Positions 34,614-46,100 of a DNA stretch of 64,000 bases are shown in pieces. This DNA is from Mycteria americana (Eukaryota > Chordata > Aves > Ciconiiformes > Ciconiidae). The stretch covers positions 168,466,401-168,530,400 of the forward strand of contig NC_134366.1 of assembly GCF_035582795.1 (NCBI RefSeq), read 5' to 3'. Made by a program: the position numbers and the translations under genes. The notes beneath the pieces are model-generated. The model was given only the letters and a program-made list of their open reading frames with translations, searched no databases and was not told the origin of the DNA. Each line of letters opens with the position of its first letter. Position 1 is the stretch's first letter.

Positions 34614-37589
34614 CTACACCAAGTCTCTAAGTACCTCATCCAAACGTCCTTTAAATACCTCCAGGGATGGCGACTCAACCACTTCCCTGGGCAGTCTGTT
34701 CCAATGCTTGATAACCCTCTCGGTGAAGAAAAATTTCCTAATATCCAGTCTAAACCTCCCCTGGCGCAACTTGAGGCCATTTCCTCTTGTCCTATCACTT
34801 GTTACCTGGGAGAAGAGACCGACCCCCACCTCTCTACAACCTCCTTTCAGGTAGTTGTAGAGAGCGATGAGGTCTCCCCTCAGCCTCCTTTTCTCCAGGC
34901 TAAACAGTCCCAGCTCCCTCAGCCGCTCCTCATAAGACTTCTGCTCCAGACCCTTCACCAGCTTCGTTGCCCTTCTCTGTACGCGCTCCAGTACCTCAAT
35001 ATCCCTCTTGTAGTGGGGGGCCCAAAACTGAACACAGTATTCGAGGTGCGGCCTCACCAGTGCCGAGTACAGGGGCACAATCACTTCCCTAGTCCTGCTG
35101 GCCACGCTATTTTTGATACAGGCCAGGATGCCATTGGCCTTCTTGGCCGCCTGGGCACACTGCTGGCTCATATTCAGGCGGCTGTCAACCAACACCCCCA
35201 GGTCCTTCTCTGCCAGGCAGCTTTCCAGCCACTCTTCCCCAAGCCTGTAGCGTTGCATGGGGTTGCTGTGGCCCAAGTGCAGGACCTTGCACTTGGCCTT
35301 GTTAAACCTCATACAATTCACCCCAGCCCATCGATCCAGCCTGTCCAGGTCCCTCTGCAGAGCCTGCCTACCCTCCAGCAGATCAACACTCCCGCACAAC
35401 TTGGTGTCGTCTGCAAACTTACTGAGAGTGCACTCGATCCCTTCGTCCAGATCATTGATAAAGATGTTAAACAGAACTGGCCCCAACACCGAGCCCTGGG
35501 GAACACCGCTTGTGACCGGCCGCCAACCGGAGTAAACTCCATTCACCACCACTCTCTGGGCCCGGCCGTCCAGCCAGTTCTTTACCCAGCGAAGAGTACA
35601 CCCGTCCAAGCCATGAGCAGCCAGTTTCTCCAGGAGAATGCCGTGGGAAACCGTGTCAAAGGCTTTACTGAAGTCTAGATAGACAACATCCACAGACTTC
35701 CCCTCATCCACTAGGCGGGTCACCTTATCATAGAAGGAGATCAGGTTGGTCAAGCAGGACCTGCCTTTCCTGAACCCATGCTGGCTGGGCCTGATCCCCT
35801 GGTTATTCTCTACATGCCGTGTGATAGCACTCAGGATGATCTGCTCCATCAGCTTCCCCGGCACCGAGGTCAGGCTGACAGGCCTGTAGTTCCCCGGGTC
35901 CTCCTTCCGGCCCTTCTTGAAGATGGGTGTCACATTCGCTAATCTCCAGTCAGCAGGGACTTCCCCAGTTAGCCAGGACTGCTGGTAAATGATGGAAAGG
36001 GGCTTGGTGAGCACATCTGCCAGCTCCTTCAACACTCTCGGGTGGATCTCATCAGGCCCCATAGACTTGTGAGTGTCTAAGTGGTGCAGCAGGTCACTCA
36101 CCATTTCCCCCTGGATAATGGGGGCTCCAGTCTGGTCCCCATCCCTATCTTCCAACTCCAGGGGCTGGGTACCCATAGAACATTCGGCCCTGCTAATAAA
36201 GACTGAGGCAAAGAAGGCATTAAGTACCTCAGCCTTTTCCTCATCCTTGGTCACTGTGTTTCCTCCCACATCTACTAGGGGCTGGAGATTCTCCTTAGCT
36301 CTCCTTTTGCTGCTAATGTATTTGAAGAAGTGTTTTTTGTTGTCTTTTATAGCAGCAGCCAGACTGAGCTCTAGCTCAGCTTTGGCCCTTCTAGTTTTCT
36401 CCCTGCACAGCCTCGCTACACCCCTGTAGTCCTCCTGACTTGCCCGCCCCTTCTTCCAGAGGTCATAGACTCTCCTCTTTCTCCTCAGTTCGAGCCAGAG
36501 CTCTCTAGTCAGCCAGGCCGGTCTTCTTCCCCGCCGGCTCGTCTTTCGGCACCTGGGGACAGCCCGCTCTTGTGCCTTTAGGACTTCCTCCTTAAAGAAT
36601 GTCCAGCCTTCCTGGACCCCTTTGCCCATAAGAGCTGCCTCCCAGGGGACTCTGTCGACCAGTCTCCTAAACAGGCTGAAGTCCGCCCTCCGGAAGTCTA
36701 AGGTGGCAGTTTTGCCGACCCCCCTCGCCGCTTCTCCACGTAACAAAAACTCTATCATTTCATGATCGCTCTGCCCAAGACAGCCTCCAACCATCACATC
36801 ACTCACCAGTCCTTCTCTGTTGGTGAACAAGAGGTCCAGCGGGGCACCTTCCCTCGTTGGCTCACTCACCAGCTGCGTCAGGAAGTTATCTGCCACACGC
36901 TCCAGGAACCTCCTGGACTGTTTCCTCTCTGCTGTATTGTATTTCCAGCAGACATCTGGCAGGTTGAAGTCCCCCACAAGAACAAGGGCTAGCGATCGTG
37001 AGGCTTCTCCCAGCTGCTTATAGAATAGTTCATCTGTCTCCTCATCCTGGCTGGGGGGTCTGTAACAGACTCCCACCACAATATCTGCCTTGTTGGCCTT
37101 CCCCCTGATTCTGACCCACAGACACTCCACCCTATCATCACCATCATTGAGCTCTAAACTATCCAGACTCTCCCTGACGTATAGGGCTACCCCACCACCT
37201 CTCCTGCCTCGCCTATCCCTCCTGAAGAGTTTATAGCCATCCATCGCCGCACTCCAGTTGTGCGAGTCATCCCACCATGTTTCTGTGATGGCCACCATAT
37301 CATAGTTTTCCTGACGTACAATGGCTTCCAACTCCTCCTGCTTGTTGCCCATGCTGCGTGCATTGGTGTAGAGGCACTTCAGCTGGGGTGTCGTCCGTGC
37401 CTCCTTCATAGAAGAACACCCCTTGCGTGCTTTGAGGCATTTCACTGGTGTTTCCCTCTTGGCTCCCGTTGCCTCAGTATCCCCTGGCTCAACTCCGCTC
37501 GACTTCGGCTGTGCCCAAGCGTACCCCGTGCATCTCGAGGACTCAGGCCGACTGTCCTCGCTGTCAGCCGCTCCCTCCAACCATGGCAC
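34614..37589 (-). CDS. CR1 ORF2: endonuclease-reverse transcriptase, intact
   Basis: The 991-residue protein nicks chromosomal DNA and reverse-transcribes CR1 RNA at the nick. Residues about 70-285 form an APE-type endonuclease: TNARSM (Asn76), TETWW (Glu103), VGDFNLPD (Asp207, Asn209), LDLLFTN and the SDH triad (274-276). Residues about 545-770 form the reverse transcriptase: [15 protein letters not shown] (Asp638), [11 protein letters not shown] (693-703) and the FADD box (724-727). The C-terminal region (about 780-991) is the conserved CR1 tail ending [10 protein letters not shown]. There is no internal stop or frameshift. The start ([10 protein letters not shown]) lies 56 bases after the ORF1 stop in a different frame, so translation probably needs reinitiation; an upstream start cannot be excluded. 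The residues are intact, but activity is inferred. Confidence 0.93.
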   Translation of the reverse strand: MPWLEGAADSEDSRPESSRCTGYAWAQPKSSGVEPGDTEATGAKRETPVKCLKARKGCSSMKEARTTPQLKCLYTNARSMGNKQEELEAIVRQENYDMVAITETWWDDSHNWSAAMDGYKLFRRDRRGRRGGGVALYVRESLDSLELNDGDDRVECLWVRIRGKANKADIVVGVCYRPPSQDEETDELFYKQLGEASRSLALVLVGDFNLPDVCWKYNTAERKQSRRFLERVADNFLTQLVSEPTREGAPLDLLFTNREGLVSDVMVGGCLGQSDHEMIEFLLRGEAARGVGKTATLDFRRADFSLFRRLVDRVPWEAALMGKGVQEGWTFFKEEVLKAQERAVPRCRKTSRRGRRPAWLTRELWLELRRKRRVYDLWKKGRASQEDYRGVARLCREKTRRAKAELELSLAAAIKDNKKHFFKYISSKRRAKENLQPLVDVGGNTVTKDEEKAEVLNAFFASVFISRAECSMGTQPLELEDRDGDQTGAPIIQGEMVSDLLHHLDTHKSMGPDEIHPRVLKELADVLTKPLSIIYQQSWLTGEVPADWRLANVTPIFKKGRKEDPGNYRPVSLTSVPGKLMEQIILSAITRHVENNQGIRPSQHGFRKGRSCLTNLISFYDKVTRLVDEGKSVDVVYLDFSKAFDTVSHGILLEKLAAHGLDGCTLRWVKNWLDGRAQRVVVNGVYSGWRPVTSGVPQGSVLGPVLFNIFINDLDEGIECTLSKFADDTKLCGSVDLLEGRQALQRDLDRLDRWAGVNCMRFNKAKCKVLHLGHSNPMQRYRLGEEWLESCLAEKDLGVLVDSRLNMSQQCAQAAKKANGILACIKNSVASRTREVIVPLYSALVRPHLEYCVQFWAPHYKRDIEVLERVQRRATKLVKGLEQKSYEERLRELGLFSLEKRRLRGDLIALYNYLKGGCREVGVGLFSQVTSDRTRGNGLKLRQGRFRLDIRKFFFTERVIKHWNRLPREVVESPSLEVFKGRLDEVLRDLV

Positions 37590-37645
37590 GTCGCCCCTCA
37601 GCTTCTCTCGGGCAAGCCTGATATTATCCCCCTCCCCCTTCGAGT

Positions 37646-38806
37646 CTAGTTTAAAGCTCTGTCAATGAGCCCTGCAAGTTCCTGTGCAAAGATTCTCTTT
37701 CCCCTCTGAGAAAGATGAATCCCATCGGATGCCAGCAAACCCGGTGCGGCGTAGGCCATTCCGTTGTCAGAAAAACCAAATCCGTGGCGATGACACCAGC
37801 CACGGAGCCATGCATTAATAGATTGGGCATCTCTGTTCCTTCTGGTGTCACTGCCCACCACTGGAAGGAGAGAAGAGAAAATAACCTGCGCTCCTGAGTT
37901 TCTTACTAGCCGTCCCAAGGCCCTCAAGTCTCTTTTGATCACCCTAGGACTTCGCGTTGCAGTCTCATCGCCCCCCACATGGAAGAGCAGTAGGGGGTAA
38001 TAGTCCGAGGGCCGTACCAGACTAGGGAGTACCCTCGTGACATCCTTCACGCGGGCTCCAGGGAGGCAGCAGACTTCCCTAAGAGGAGGGTCTGGCCGGC
38101 ATATCGGACCCTCGGTTCCCTTCAGAAAGGAGTCACCCACAACTATAACCCTTCTTTTCTTCCTCGTGGAGGTGGTGGTAAGACGAGAGGTACGTTCTTC
38201 TGACCTGGGCGACACCTCTGGTGTAGATAGACTGTCGTCCCCATCCTCCACTGACTGTCCTTCCACCTCCAGGGCCTCATACCTGTTGTGTAGAGGCACC
38301 TGGGGGGGCGAGGCAGGCAAGGAGGGCCTTCGCCTGCCGCCACGAGCGCGGACTCGCCTCCATTCACTCTCCTCCTCTGAGCTGCTGCCTTCAGCCCGGC
38401 GGGGGGGGGACAGAGGATCCCCTTGATCGTGGGTTCTTACTGGCGGCTGCTGCTGCTCTTGTTCCCGTCTCAGGGGGGGCAGAGCCTGGCACCACCAGTC
38501 GATCTCCTTTTCAGCCTCCCTGATGCTCCTTAATCTTTCCACCTCCTCCCGTAGCTCTGCCACCATGCAAAGCAAGTCATCCACCTGGTTGCACCTCACG
38601 CAGCTGTCCACACGGCTGCCATGCGTGACCAGCGAGAGGCCCAGGCACTCCCTGCAGCCCGAGACCTGGGTGGCGGCATGTTTTCCCGGCAGCTCCGTCT
38701 GGGTAGCCACATCCACTCTGGCGAGCACAGAGGGCATCGCTTTCTGACGAGTGAGGACCATAGTTGAGTTCCTTCTGGAAGGATGGGGACTACCGAATGA
38801 ACTCAC
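37646..38806 (-). CDS. CR1 ORF1: RNA-binding/esterase-like protein, intact
   Basis: The 386-residue protein is the first ORF of the CR1 element. From the N-terminus it shows a Cys pattern C51-x2-C54 ... C69-x2-C72 with His62 between (zinc-finger-like), a predicted coiled coil at about 76-103 ([18 protein letters not shown]), a basic/acidic low-complexity linker (about 110-219), and an SGNH-hydrolase-like domain (220-386). The last has GDS at 224-226, a block III-like HVGGDE at 276-281 and a SDGIH motif at 360-364. ORF1 proteins with an esterase domain are known in the CR1 group. A second Met at residue 16 (MVLTRQKAM) could be the true start. Presumed roles are binding CR1 RNA and forming the ribonucleoprotein. 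No stop interrupts it. Confidence 0.88.
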   Translation of the reverse strand: MSSFGSPHPSRRNSTMVLTRQKAMPSVLARVDVATQTELPGKHAATQVSGCRECLGLSLVTHGSRVDSCVRCNQVDDLLCMVAELREEVERLRSIREAEKEIDWWCQALPPLRREQEQQQPPVRTHDQGDPLSPPRRAEGSSSEEESEWRRVRARGGRRRPSLPASPPQVPLHNRYEALEVEGQSVEDGDDSLSTPEVSPRSEERTSRLTTTSTRKKRRVIVVGDSFLKGTEGPICRPDPPLREVCCLPGARVKDVTRVLPSLVRPSDYYPLLLFHVGGDETATRSPRVIKRDLRALGRLVRNSGAQVIFSSLLPVVGSDTRRNRDAQSINAWLRGWCHRHGFGFSDNGMAYAAPGLLASDGIHLSQRGKRIFAQELAGLIDRALN

Positions 38807-38993
38807 TTCTCACAGATCCTCTTGAGCTGCTAGGCTGCCTTCACCTTCCCCACACGCCCTGCCTGCGCGAACTGCCGCGCAAACTGCCGCGCCACGCCCT
38901 TCTGACGCGCCACGCCCTGTTTGCCCGTCCTGGTCGCCGCGCTCCTGGTCGCTCGCGCTCCCTGGGAGATGCTCTTGTACAGGAAGGGGATTT
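38807..38993 (-). promoter_or_regulatory. CR1 5' UTR spacer between tandem units and ORF1
   Basis: GC-rich sequence with many CpG, containing CCACGCCC/ACGCGCC-type words. It separates the repeated units from the ORF1 start and is presumably transcribed leader. Confidence 0.6.
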
Positions 38994-39734
38994 CCGCCGT
39001 CACTCTCGTCCCCGCCCACGCTGAGTCAGAGCCGGGTCCTCGTCAGGAGCTCCCGCCTTCCTGCTCAGGGGCCGGGGGGGTGGCTGCGCCCTCCCTTTTC
39101 TTTTTCCTCCCTTCCCTGCGCGGTTTTGCCGCGGTTTCGCCGATCCAGCAGCGGTCCCCCGACGCGGTCCTCTGTCTCAGAGCTGCTCGCCTCGGAGGCT
39201 TCGCTGAAATGGCGGTTCCAGTGTGTTCTCCTCGTTCTAAAGTGCCGCCGTCACTCTCGTCCCCGCCCACGCTGAGTCAGAGCCGGGTCCTCGTCAGGAG
39301 CTCCCGCTTCCTGCTCAGGGGCCGGGGGGGTGGCTGCGCCCTCCCTTTTCTTTTTCCTCCCTTCCCTGCGCGGTTTTGCCGCGGTTTCGCCGATCCAGCA
39401 GCGGTCCCCCGACGCGGTCCTCTGTCTCAGAGCTGCTCGCCTCGGAGGCTTCGCTGAAATGGCGGTTCCAGTGTGTTCTCCTCGTTCTAAAGTGCCGCCG
39501 TCACTCTCGTCCCCGCCCACGCTGAGTCAGAGCCGGGTCCTCGTCAGGAGCTCCCGCCTTCCTGCTCAGGGGCCGGGGGGGTGGCTGCGCCCTCCCTTTT
39601 CTTTTTCCTCCCTTCCCTGCGCGGTTTTGCCGCGGTTTCGCCGATCCAGCAGCGGTCCCCCGACGCGGTCCTCTGTCTCAGAGCTGCTCGCCTCGGAGGC
39701 TTCGCTGAAATGGCGGTTCCAGTGTGTTCTCCTC
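38994..39734 (-). promoter_or_regulatory. Three tandem 250-bp 5' units of the CR1 (candidate monomer promoter)
   Basis: The units are 38994-39244, 39245-39494 and 39495-39734 (periods 251 and 250; the outermost lacks the last 10 bases or so). They are almost identical by eye: the middle unit lacks one C near 39306. Each unit on the minus strand has a CCGCCATTT word matching the YY1 consensus, a GGGCGGGGAC GC box, and TGACTCAGC, an AP-1/NF-E2-like site. The outermost YY1-like site (39716-39708) lies about 18 bases from the element's 5' end. The layout recalls the monomer promoters of mouse L1. Promoter function is inferred. Confidence 0.75.
39708..39716 (-). promoter_or_regulatory. YY1-like site near CR1 5' end
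   Basis: CCGCCATTT on the minus strand, about 18-26 bases from the element's 5' boundary. Human L1 carries a YY1 site in the equivalent position, where it helps set the transcription start. The similarity of placement is the only evidence of function. Confidence 0.45.
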
Positions 39735-42700
39735 CCCTTTGTTTCCTCCCCTAAACATGCATAATAAGTCATGAACAATCCCAAGATGCTCTTCCCCTGC
39801 ATCCCATAATGTGTTCCATAACCCTGGGCAGTGAACCCACTTAGTCAGTGAGGTTACCCAAAGCGCTGCTCTTATTGCCCCATAGTATGGTTGCCACCCC
39901 TGGCCCATGGGACTGAGGCTTTCCTGGGACAGCACTGGCAGGGGCCAGGGCACGGACTCATGTCTCGTTGGAGTAATGGGGCTCTTCTGCCTTCCTTGTG
40001 CCTCTGAGCTCCTTTGTGTGTACAGAGACAAGCTTTATATCACATAACCTAACAGTGTTACGCAGCTTAACTTCTTTCTCACTCCAAACCTCTGAGGCAT
40101 TTACAGCTCAGACATCCCTCTGTCTTGCCCACAGAACTCAATCTCATAGTCATTTTCAGAGTATTCCTAGGAGTTCAGACTCTGTGAAAGGCACAGGGAT
40201 GGTAAGCACCTTAAGTATCTCTGAGAACACTGTCTCCTTGCTGTGGGGAGAGGAAAGGAGCAGAAGAGATAACTTTGAAGCATGAAGAAATTTGCACCCA
40301 AACATCCCAGAAGAGTATTCAAACAGCCTGAGTATAGAATATCATAAGAGACTGGAAGGTGGGAATCCCATTCCCTTCTCTTAGAGCTCTCCTATTTTAA
40401 ATAAGTCTTGATGGAAAATAAAATAAAAACTGTGAGAAGCAATCTATGGAACTGAACATATATATCCCATGACAGAGTTAAAGGGCATTTGACTGCTGAA
40501 GCCACTATCTTCTGCCATGTTCTGAACAAATGAACCAAATACTACGATTTTTGAAAGAGATGGATCAGATACTTGACCCCATTAATCAGTTTAGGATAGA
40601 GACCAAAAGCAGAAAGAGGCATCTGAACTCCAGATACAGAATATATAAGAAAATGTATATTTGTTCTTTGCAATTCCTATGATAGATGACTGGCTTAAAC
40701 ACATTTTTCTTTTTCCTTAGGAACTGAAGACAGTGCCCAAAAAGAAGGGGTTTTGTCTCTATGTATTTTATGAAGGACTATGCAATTAACAGAGATACTT
40801 CTTCTAAGCTTTTAAGTATCTGCAATCCTCTGTGTAGATCTTCTGTAGTTTCCAAACTAGAGAACAGTATTGAATTCCACAGTGTAACTCCAGAATGTAG
40901 GTGTATTTCCATAGCTATTGTATATTCTTTGAATCTAAAAGAAATTTTATCTTCCCGGTAGATCCAGTGACACAGAGTCACAAAGGGCTGAAAGGAAATG
41001 CGGCACAGATCAGGACCATAACTGAGACTAGAACTGAGGTCTTTGATGTCACTGGTAAAGGTCTAGTTACAAGTTCATTATACCCTTAAGATAAGCTTTT
41101 AAACTGCACCCCTGATACAGTTTCAACTACTGCCTCCCTTTGCTTTTTGGTGGTTTTTTTTTTCCCTGCATGCCTCAAATTCTTTGTTTTCTCTTCCCAC
41201 TGTCAAGCAATTAATTGTGAACTCTGAGCAAACACATATTGTAGGGCTGGATTACAGCGGAGATAGAGGAACTGTCTGCCATAGCTTGCTTTTCAGAAAA
41301 GCAGATTTATTATAGACATAAAACTGCCTTGCAACTTTAACAGAAGGACATTTAGAAGGAAAGCTGAAGTGATTAATTATTACACAGTGGACAGTTAAAT
41401 ATTTATTAAATGCAGGGGATGCATACTGTAGTGAACCAACTAATGTGTGCATGAATTGGGCTTATTATCATGGCAATAGTGGCGTGCTCAAATTGAGCTA
41501 GGCAACTTGCAAGTATTTAAGATGCCTGTTCCCAAGAGAGTTTGAAGCTTTATATAAGATATTAAAGTGCAGGTAAATCCATTTAAATAGTAGGCTAAAG
41601 AGTCCTTGCAAAAAGGACCACTTCTTCCTGCACCGAGCACATTTGAGCTCCTCAAGCGGATATCAGAACATACAATCAGAGCATTTATTTGCAAATATGA
41701 GTAAGACCAAACAATAACATTTTCTGGAATGGCCTCAGACATACAGCTAATGAAGGGCATGAAAATCTTTTTTTCAGTGGCAGAAAAACTTTCACCAAAA
41801 ATACATCTTTGCCATCTACTTCTTCATGCCAAAAACTTGGAAACACTTTTTAGCTCTTTATAGTCCAAAGAAGCAAAACTCACAAATTACTGAATTCTAA
41901 AAGTCCCTGGTGTGAAAGAAGGACTGGTTTAATAGCACTGAACAATTTTCTACCACTTCTTTAACTCCTGTTAAGCCTTTCCCAGAGATACTAGCTACTG
42001 TCTCCAACTTTTCCAGAGGGACTAAGGAATAGTCTAGCTACAGCTCCATATGTTGTACAAGTAATGAATACGCTCTTCCCTCAAGTTGTCTATCAGTTGA
42101 CATAATTATCTCAGCCTGGTTTTTAACCTGAATTTATTCTTGGACTTGAGAATTGCTGTTCCTTCTTGTGACCTGAAGAAGATTTTGTGAAACCTCTGTG
42201 CTCTTCAAAGTCTGCTCACCCTTACTGTGTGGATAGATGTAATTAAAAATAACACTTCTTCTTACAAACTTTGCCTCTGTTATATCTTGTGTACCACCAA
42301 TACCACTACTGTAAATTATAAAACTAATGAATTCAATAGGGAGAAAAGACATGATGTAATGGTAATAAAATCAGCTACATTTGTCTTCTAAAGAGCTGCC
42401 AGCGGATTTGCAATGGCAGCTAGGAAACCTCGAAGGAATGATGCATCTCAGGCAGATACAAATCTCAGCAAAAATATGTTTCCTAGCTTGAGTGTGAAGG
42501 AGTCAGTTCACAATAATAGGGATATCAGAGAAAATGAGGGTTAGGAAAAAACATAGGCATCTTTCAGGTTGCCTGAAATTATCTAAGTTTTCCACACATG
42601 ACACAGAGCTTATGGGAGATTAATATCTGTCTGAAGAGTCATCTTCAGGGTATGGTGAGACCTGAGACAGCCCTGATTTTCAATTTTTAGCTAACTGAAA

Positions 42701-43157
42701 TGTTGTCTCATGACTGAATGGTGTTGCACCATTCCATAGATGTTGCTTGCATACTATGGAGGTTGCCCATTTTGGAGGGATAAAAGGTTTGATATGCATT
42801 CTTCTCATTTTGAATTATAAGACTCCAGTGAAGGATTGTTTATGAGGTGTAGAGAGGTGTATGAGACTGGGAAAGACATGAGAATGACTGTGGGTAAAGG
42901 GAAGAAAGAGCAATAACAGTCCAGCACTAGGAAGAACAAAGATAGAAGGACATTATTTGCAAAGGGAAACCAGTGAGGTAGAGCTCAAATGGGGGGAGTA
43001 GAAAATCAGTTGATGCTGTTGACAGTTGGAATTGTTCAGTGATTTATTTGGAATCCTAAACCTTTAACCTTTTCCAGCTACCGAAAAGTATGTGCTTTGG
43101 TAAGTAAGAATAACCACACACTTACTGTTATGGGGTAGTTTAAGTAGTCTTTCTGTT
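39735..43157. other. Stretch without recognised genes
   Basis: I see no gene or clear repeat. The segment just outside the CR1 5' end (39735-40030) is less AT-rich than the rest but unclassified. Confidence 0.45.
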
Positions 43158-46100
43158 AAAAAAAAAAAAAAGAAAAAGAAAAAGTGTAGCTTTTAAAAGA
43201 TAAAGTCATCTTAATTTTGATTCAAAGACTTTTTCAGAAAAAAAAAGGTTTAAAATGTATTACATGTATTAAGAGTGTTTCTATGCTCCAAGAGGCTTTC
43301 CTTTGGGTACTGTAAGATGGTTTATTATCCATTATCTCTAACACAAAGATAATGAAAGTGGTTCTATTGTACTGTATGTGAAACCCACAGGAATACCAGG
43401 ATTTGACAGTCATGATATATCTCAGTTAGTTTCTAATGTGTAAAGCCATCACAAATCATAGAGAAGACAGTCTGTTGGTTAAATAAGTCTACAAAGTAAG
43501 ATGATAGAGTTCTTCATTTATCTTCATTGAAACAGCTTTGACTGCTGTGTAGTTGATAAAATAAATCTAGTCCTATTCAGAATCTCTCCTCTCTGCCCAT
43601 TGTAAGCAAGCAGTTTCTATTCTACTGTATTAATTCTTATACAGCCCTCATCACCCACAATATTGGAGTATCTTCCATTAGCACATTAAGTAAAGTGACT
43701 AACGTGTCAGCTGTAGCTCATTTTCTTGCTCATCCTCTCCCAGGGGAGAGAATTGTGTATGCAGTGAAGTGTTTTGATTGGAAGGTTTTTTCTTTTTTCT
43801 TTTTCTTTCTATGTGTTCATGAAAGAGATGATAGGTCAAAGAAATGCAATAGGAGATGGAGAGGTTCATTATGACTGTCAGCTTTTAGGGGAGCTCATTG
43901 TACTATTGAAGAATAATCCCATGAAATTCCATGAACTTCACAATTATATAGAAAGTTTAGTGGTGCCAATGGACCAGAGCTGTTGATCACAGTCTCACAG
44001 CCTCTGTTTTCTAAAAGTGCCTGTTCCTCTCCAATGGCTATAAAGACACTTGAAGAATATGCACGCATATACGATGCAAATTTTAAGGTTAGACAAGATA
44101 AATATATCCTTCCTCCCTTGGGGACCATAAATAAGACTCAAGATTCTGAACTTGACTTGGTGTTTAATGACAAGCAGTGTTAAAAACAGACAGTTATGTT
44201 TATTATGTCTCCTGGACACACCAGATCCAATGCGGACAGTATCTGCAATTAATGATTTAATTCTAAGCTGTATTTCATTACTTTAACCCAGCCAAGAAGT
44301 GAGAAAATAATGAATATCACAGTCATTGCTAGAGTAGTGTTAAATCTCTTTGGGCAGCTGGTGACAAAGAGAAGACATCACTCAGAAGTGTGGATTGGTA
44401 AGAGTCTAAAATCAGTGAGGAATGCAGAGAGAGTAATAAACTATAGACCATGTTGCCCAAAGACAGATATGAGTTCTTCAGCCAACAGCTGTTTCTTAGT
44501 AGCAACCTTTTAAAGTGCTTTTCTTTGCTCATCAGCATCATCACTGACCTTTTTGGCCTTAATTTAAACAAACTGCTTTTCATCTCAGACCTGGACTTGC
44601 TTTCCAAGTGTTGTGCCATGTGTACTGAAGTGGTGTAGAAATATATATAGTGAAAGGTTGCTGATATGAGTCCATATCATTTTACGACTGCTTTTAAATG
44701 CCATACAGAACCAGAGAGATAGTTGATCTTTGGTACCATTTTCCATCACATTCTTTGGATGTACCTCAATATTAACACATTACCTTGGAAATATGACAGG
44801 TGTCAAATGACTCAGGGAGGTTAGGATAAGAACGTCTCTCTGTTAATCGTCCCTGATGGCAGCAAACCATCTATCATTCCACCAAGACTTTTCATGTGCT
44901 GGTCTGGATTATAACAAGTATAGGACATTAGATGTAATTTTGCAACCTTGAGATTGACCTTGGACTTGCTTTTATGTGAAATTCCAGTGAAAAAACAGAT
45001 TTGATTTTGGCAGAGAAAATAAGTCTTATTTTCTTTCCCAAATAGAGGGGGTTTTATTGAATACAATTATTTGTGCCTTAGTCACTTGTTTTCAGGGAGA
45101 CTTTGAATGGCATTTTATAAAGAGGATATAGTATTTAACAAAACACACAAGAAAAAAAACAAACAACAAAATCAATATTAAATTCTTTGGGAAGAGAGAA
45201 GGGAAACAAAAAAAGAGTGTTATCAGTGTGAGATTGTGAGTTGTGAGGAACCAGCTGCTTAAAGTCAAGGTACTTTATTGATCTCCCCTCCTAACTTTAG
45301 TATCATTGTGATTTCTTTAGCGTGTCAGTGCAGAAGATACATTAACTATTCAGGTTTCAATAACAAGGATGAAAAATCCATTTATTCCTGAAATGGAAAT
45401 TACAGATTACAGTAAATAGTCAGTCTTCCATTTAGGTTGGTGTAGCAGCAATGTAAAACACTTTTTTTTTTTTCTTTTTTTCCTGGCCAGTCTAGCAGAG
45501 TCCTGCTACAAAACAGCAACCTACTGGCTGTCTGGCAAGAAAATAGGAAGGATTTACCGAGCTAACAGACATGACTAGTTGCTTAGTGGGCAAAAAAGAG
45601 GTAACTGGGCAGCAAACTCCTTAGGAATTTTTTTCCAGGCTATGCTTTTTCCCCTCATAAATTAATGTGACCCCCTTGCTGTTATTGTTTTGTATCAGAG
45701 ATAAGAGGTATGGTCATGAAAGGTGGCATATTCATTTAAAAACTAGCAAGGGAACACTTGTCAGCTCTGGGACGTCCCCAGTGCTTCCATTTTGCTGAGA
45801 GGAATGTAATGATGCTGGGGATGGCACAAGGAAAAAAAATATGAAATGCCTTAAATTTTCTTTGTCTTTCACAAATCTTCTGAGGAAAGAAGTAATTGCA
45901 GTTCCTAAAACCTCCTGTCAGGCTTGATTGGTTCAGGCCTTACCCTTGAGTTCTCCTTAAGCTAACAGAGGACAGAGTGCTGTCCCCACTGTGGTCATGT
46001 GTAAGACCAAGAGCTAAATGGTACCATGAACAACAGAAAGAGGTCATGAAACTCTGAAGATAAATTAGTCTCTAGCAGGTAGCTATTGCACAGTTGCATC

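Larger units (their letters stand above)
34521..39734 (-). mobile_element. Nearly full-length CR1 LINE with both ORFs intact and tandem 5' units
   Basis: About 5.2 kb on the minus strand: three tandem GC-rich units at the 5' end (39734-38994), a spacer, ORF1 (386 codons), 56 bases, ORF2 (991 codons), a 3' UTR of about 93 bases with the conserved hairpin, and three TGATTCTG octamers at the 3' end (34521-34544). Both frames are open and the catalytic residues I can check are present. CpG dinucleotides are abundant, as expected for a young insertion that has not yet decayed by deamination. CR1 does not normally make target duplications and none is seen. Full-length copies are rare because CR1 insertions are usually 5'-truncated. 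Confidence 0.92.

Noticed and set aside
34704..35678. A 324-codon + strand frame
   Set aside because: It is the antisense shadow of the intact CR1 ORF2.
39043..39764. Repeated open frames with MGGDESDGGTLERGEHTG and MAVPVCSPRSK-type peptides
   Set aside because: They fall in the CR1 5' tandem units, repeat exactly with the unit, and lie upstream of ORF1. They are better seen as GC-rich regulatory sequence than proteins.
43158..43182. A-rich runs here and at 1188, 52540 and 53441 as processed-pseudogene tails
   Set aside because: No coding remnant precedes them on either strand; simple A-rich sequence is sufficient.
43774..44183. Overlapping short frames with ordinary-looking peptides
   Set aside because: No splice sites or domains fit, and each frame is near chance length.
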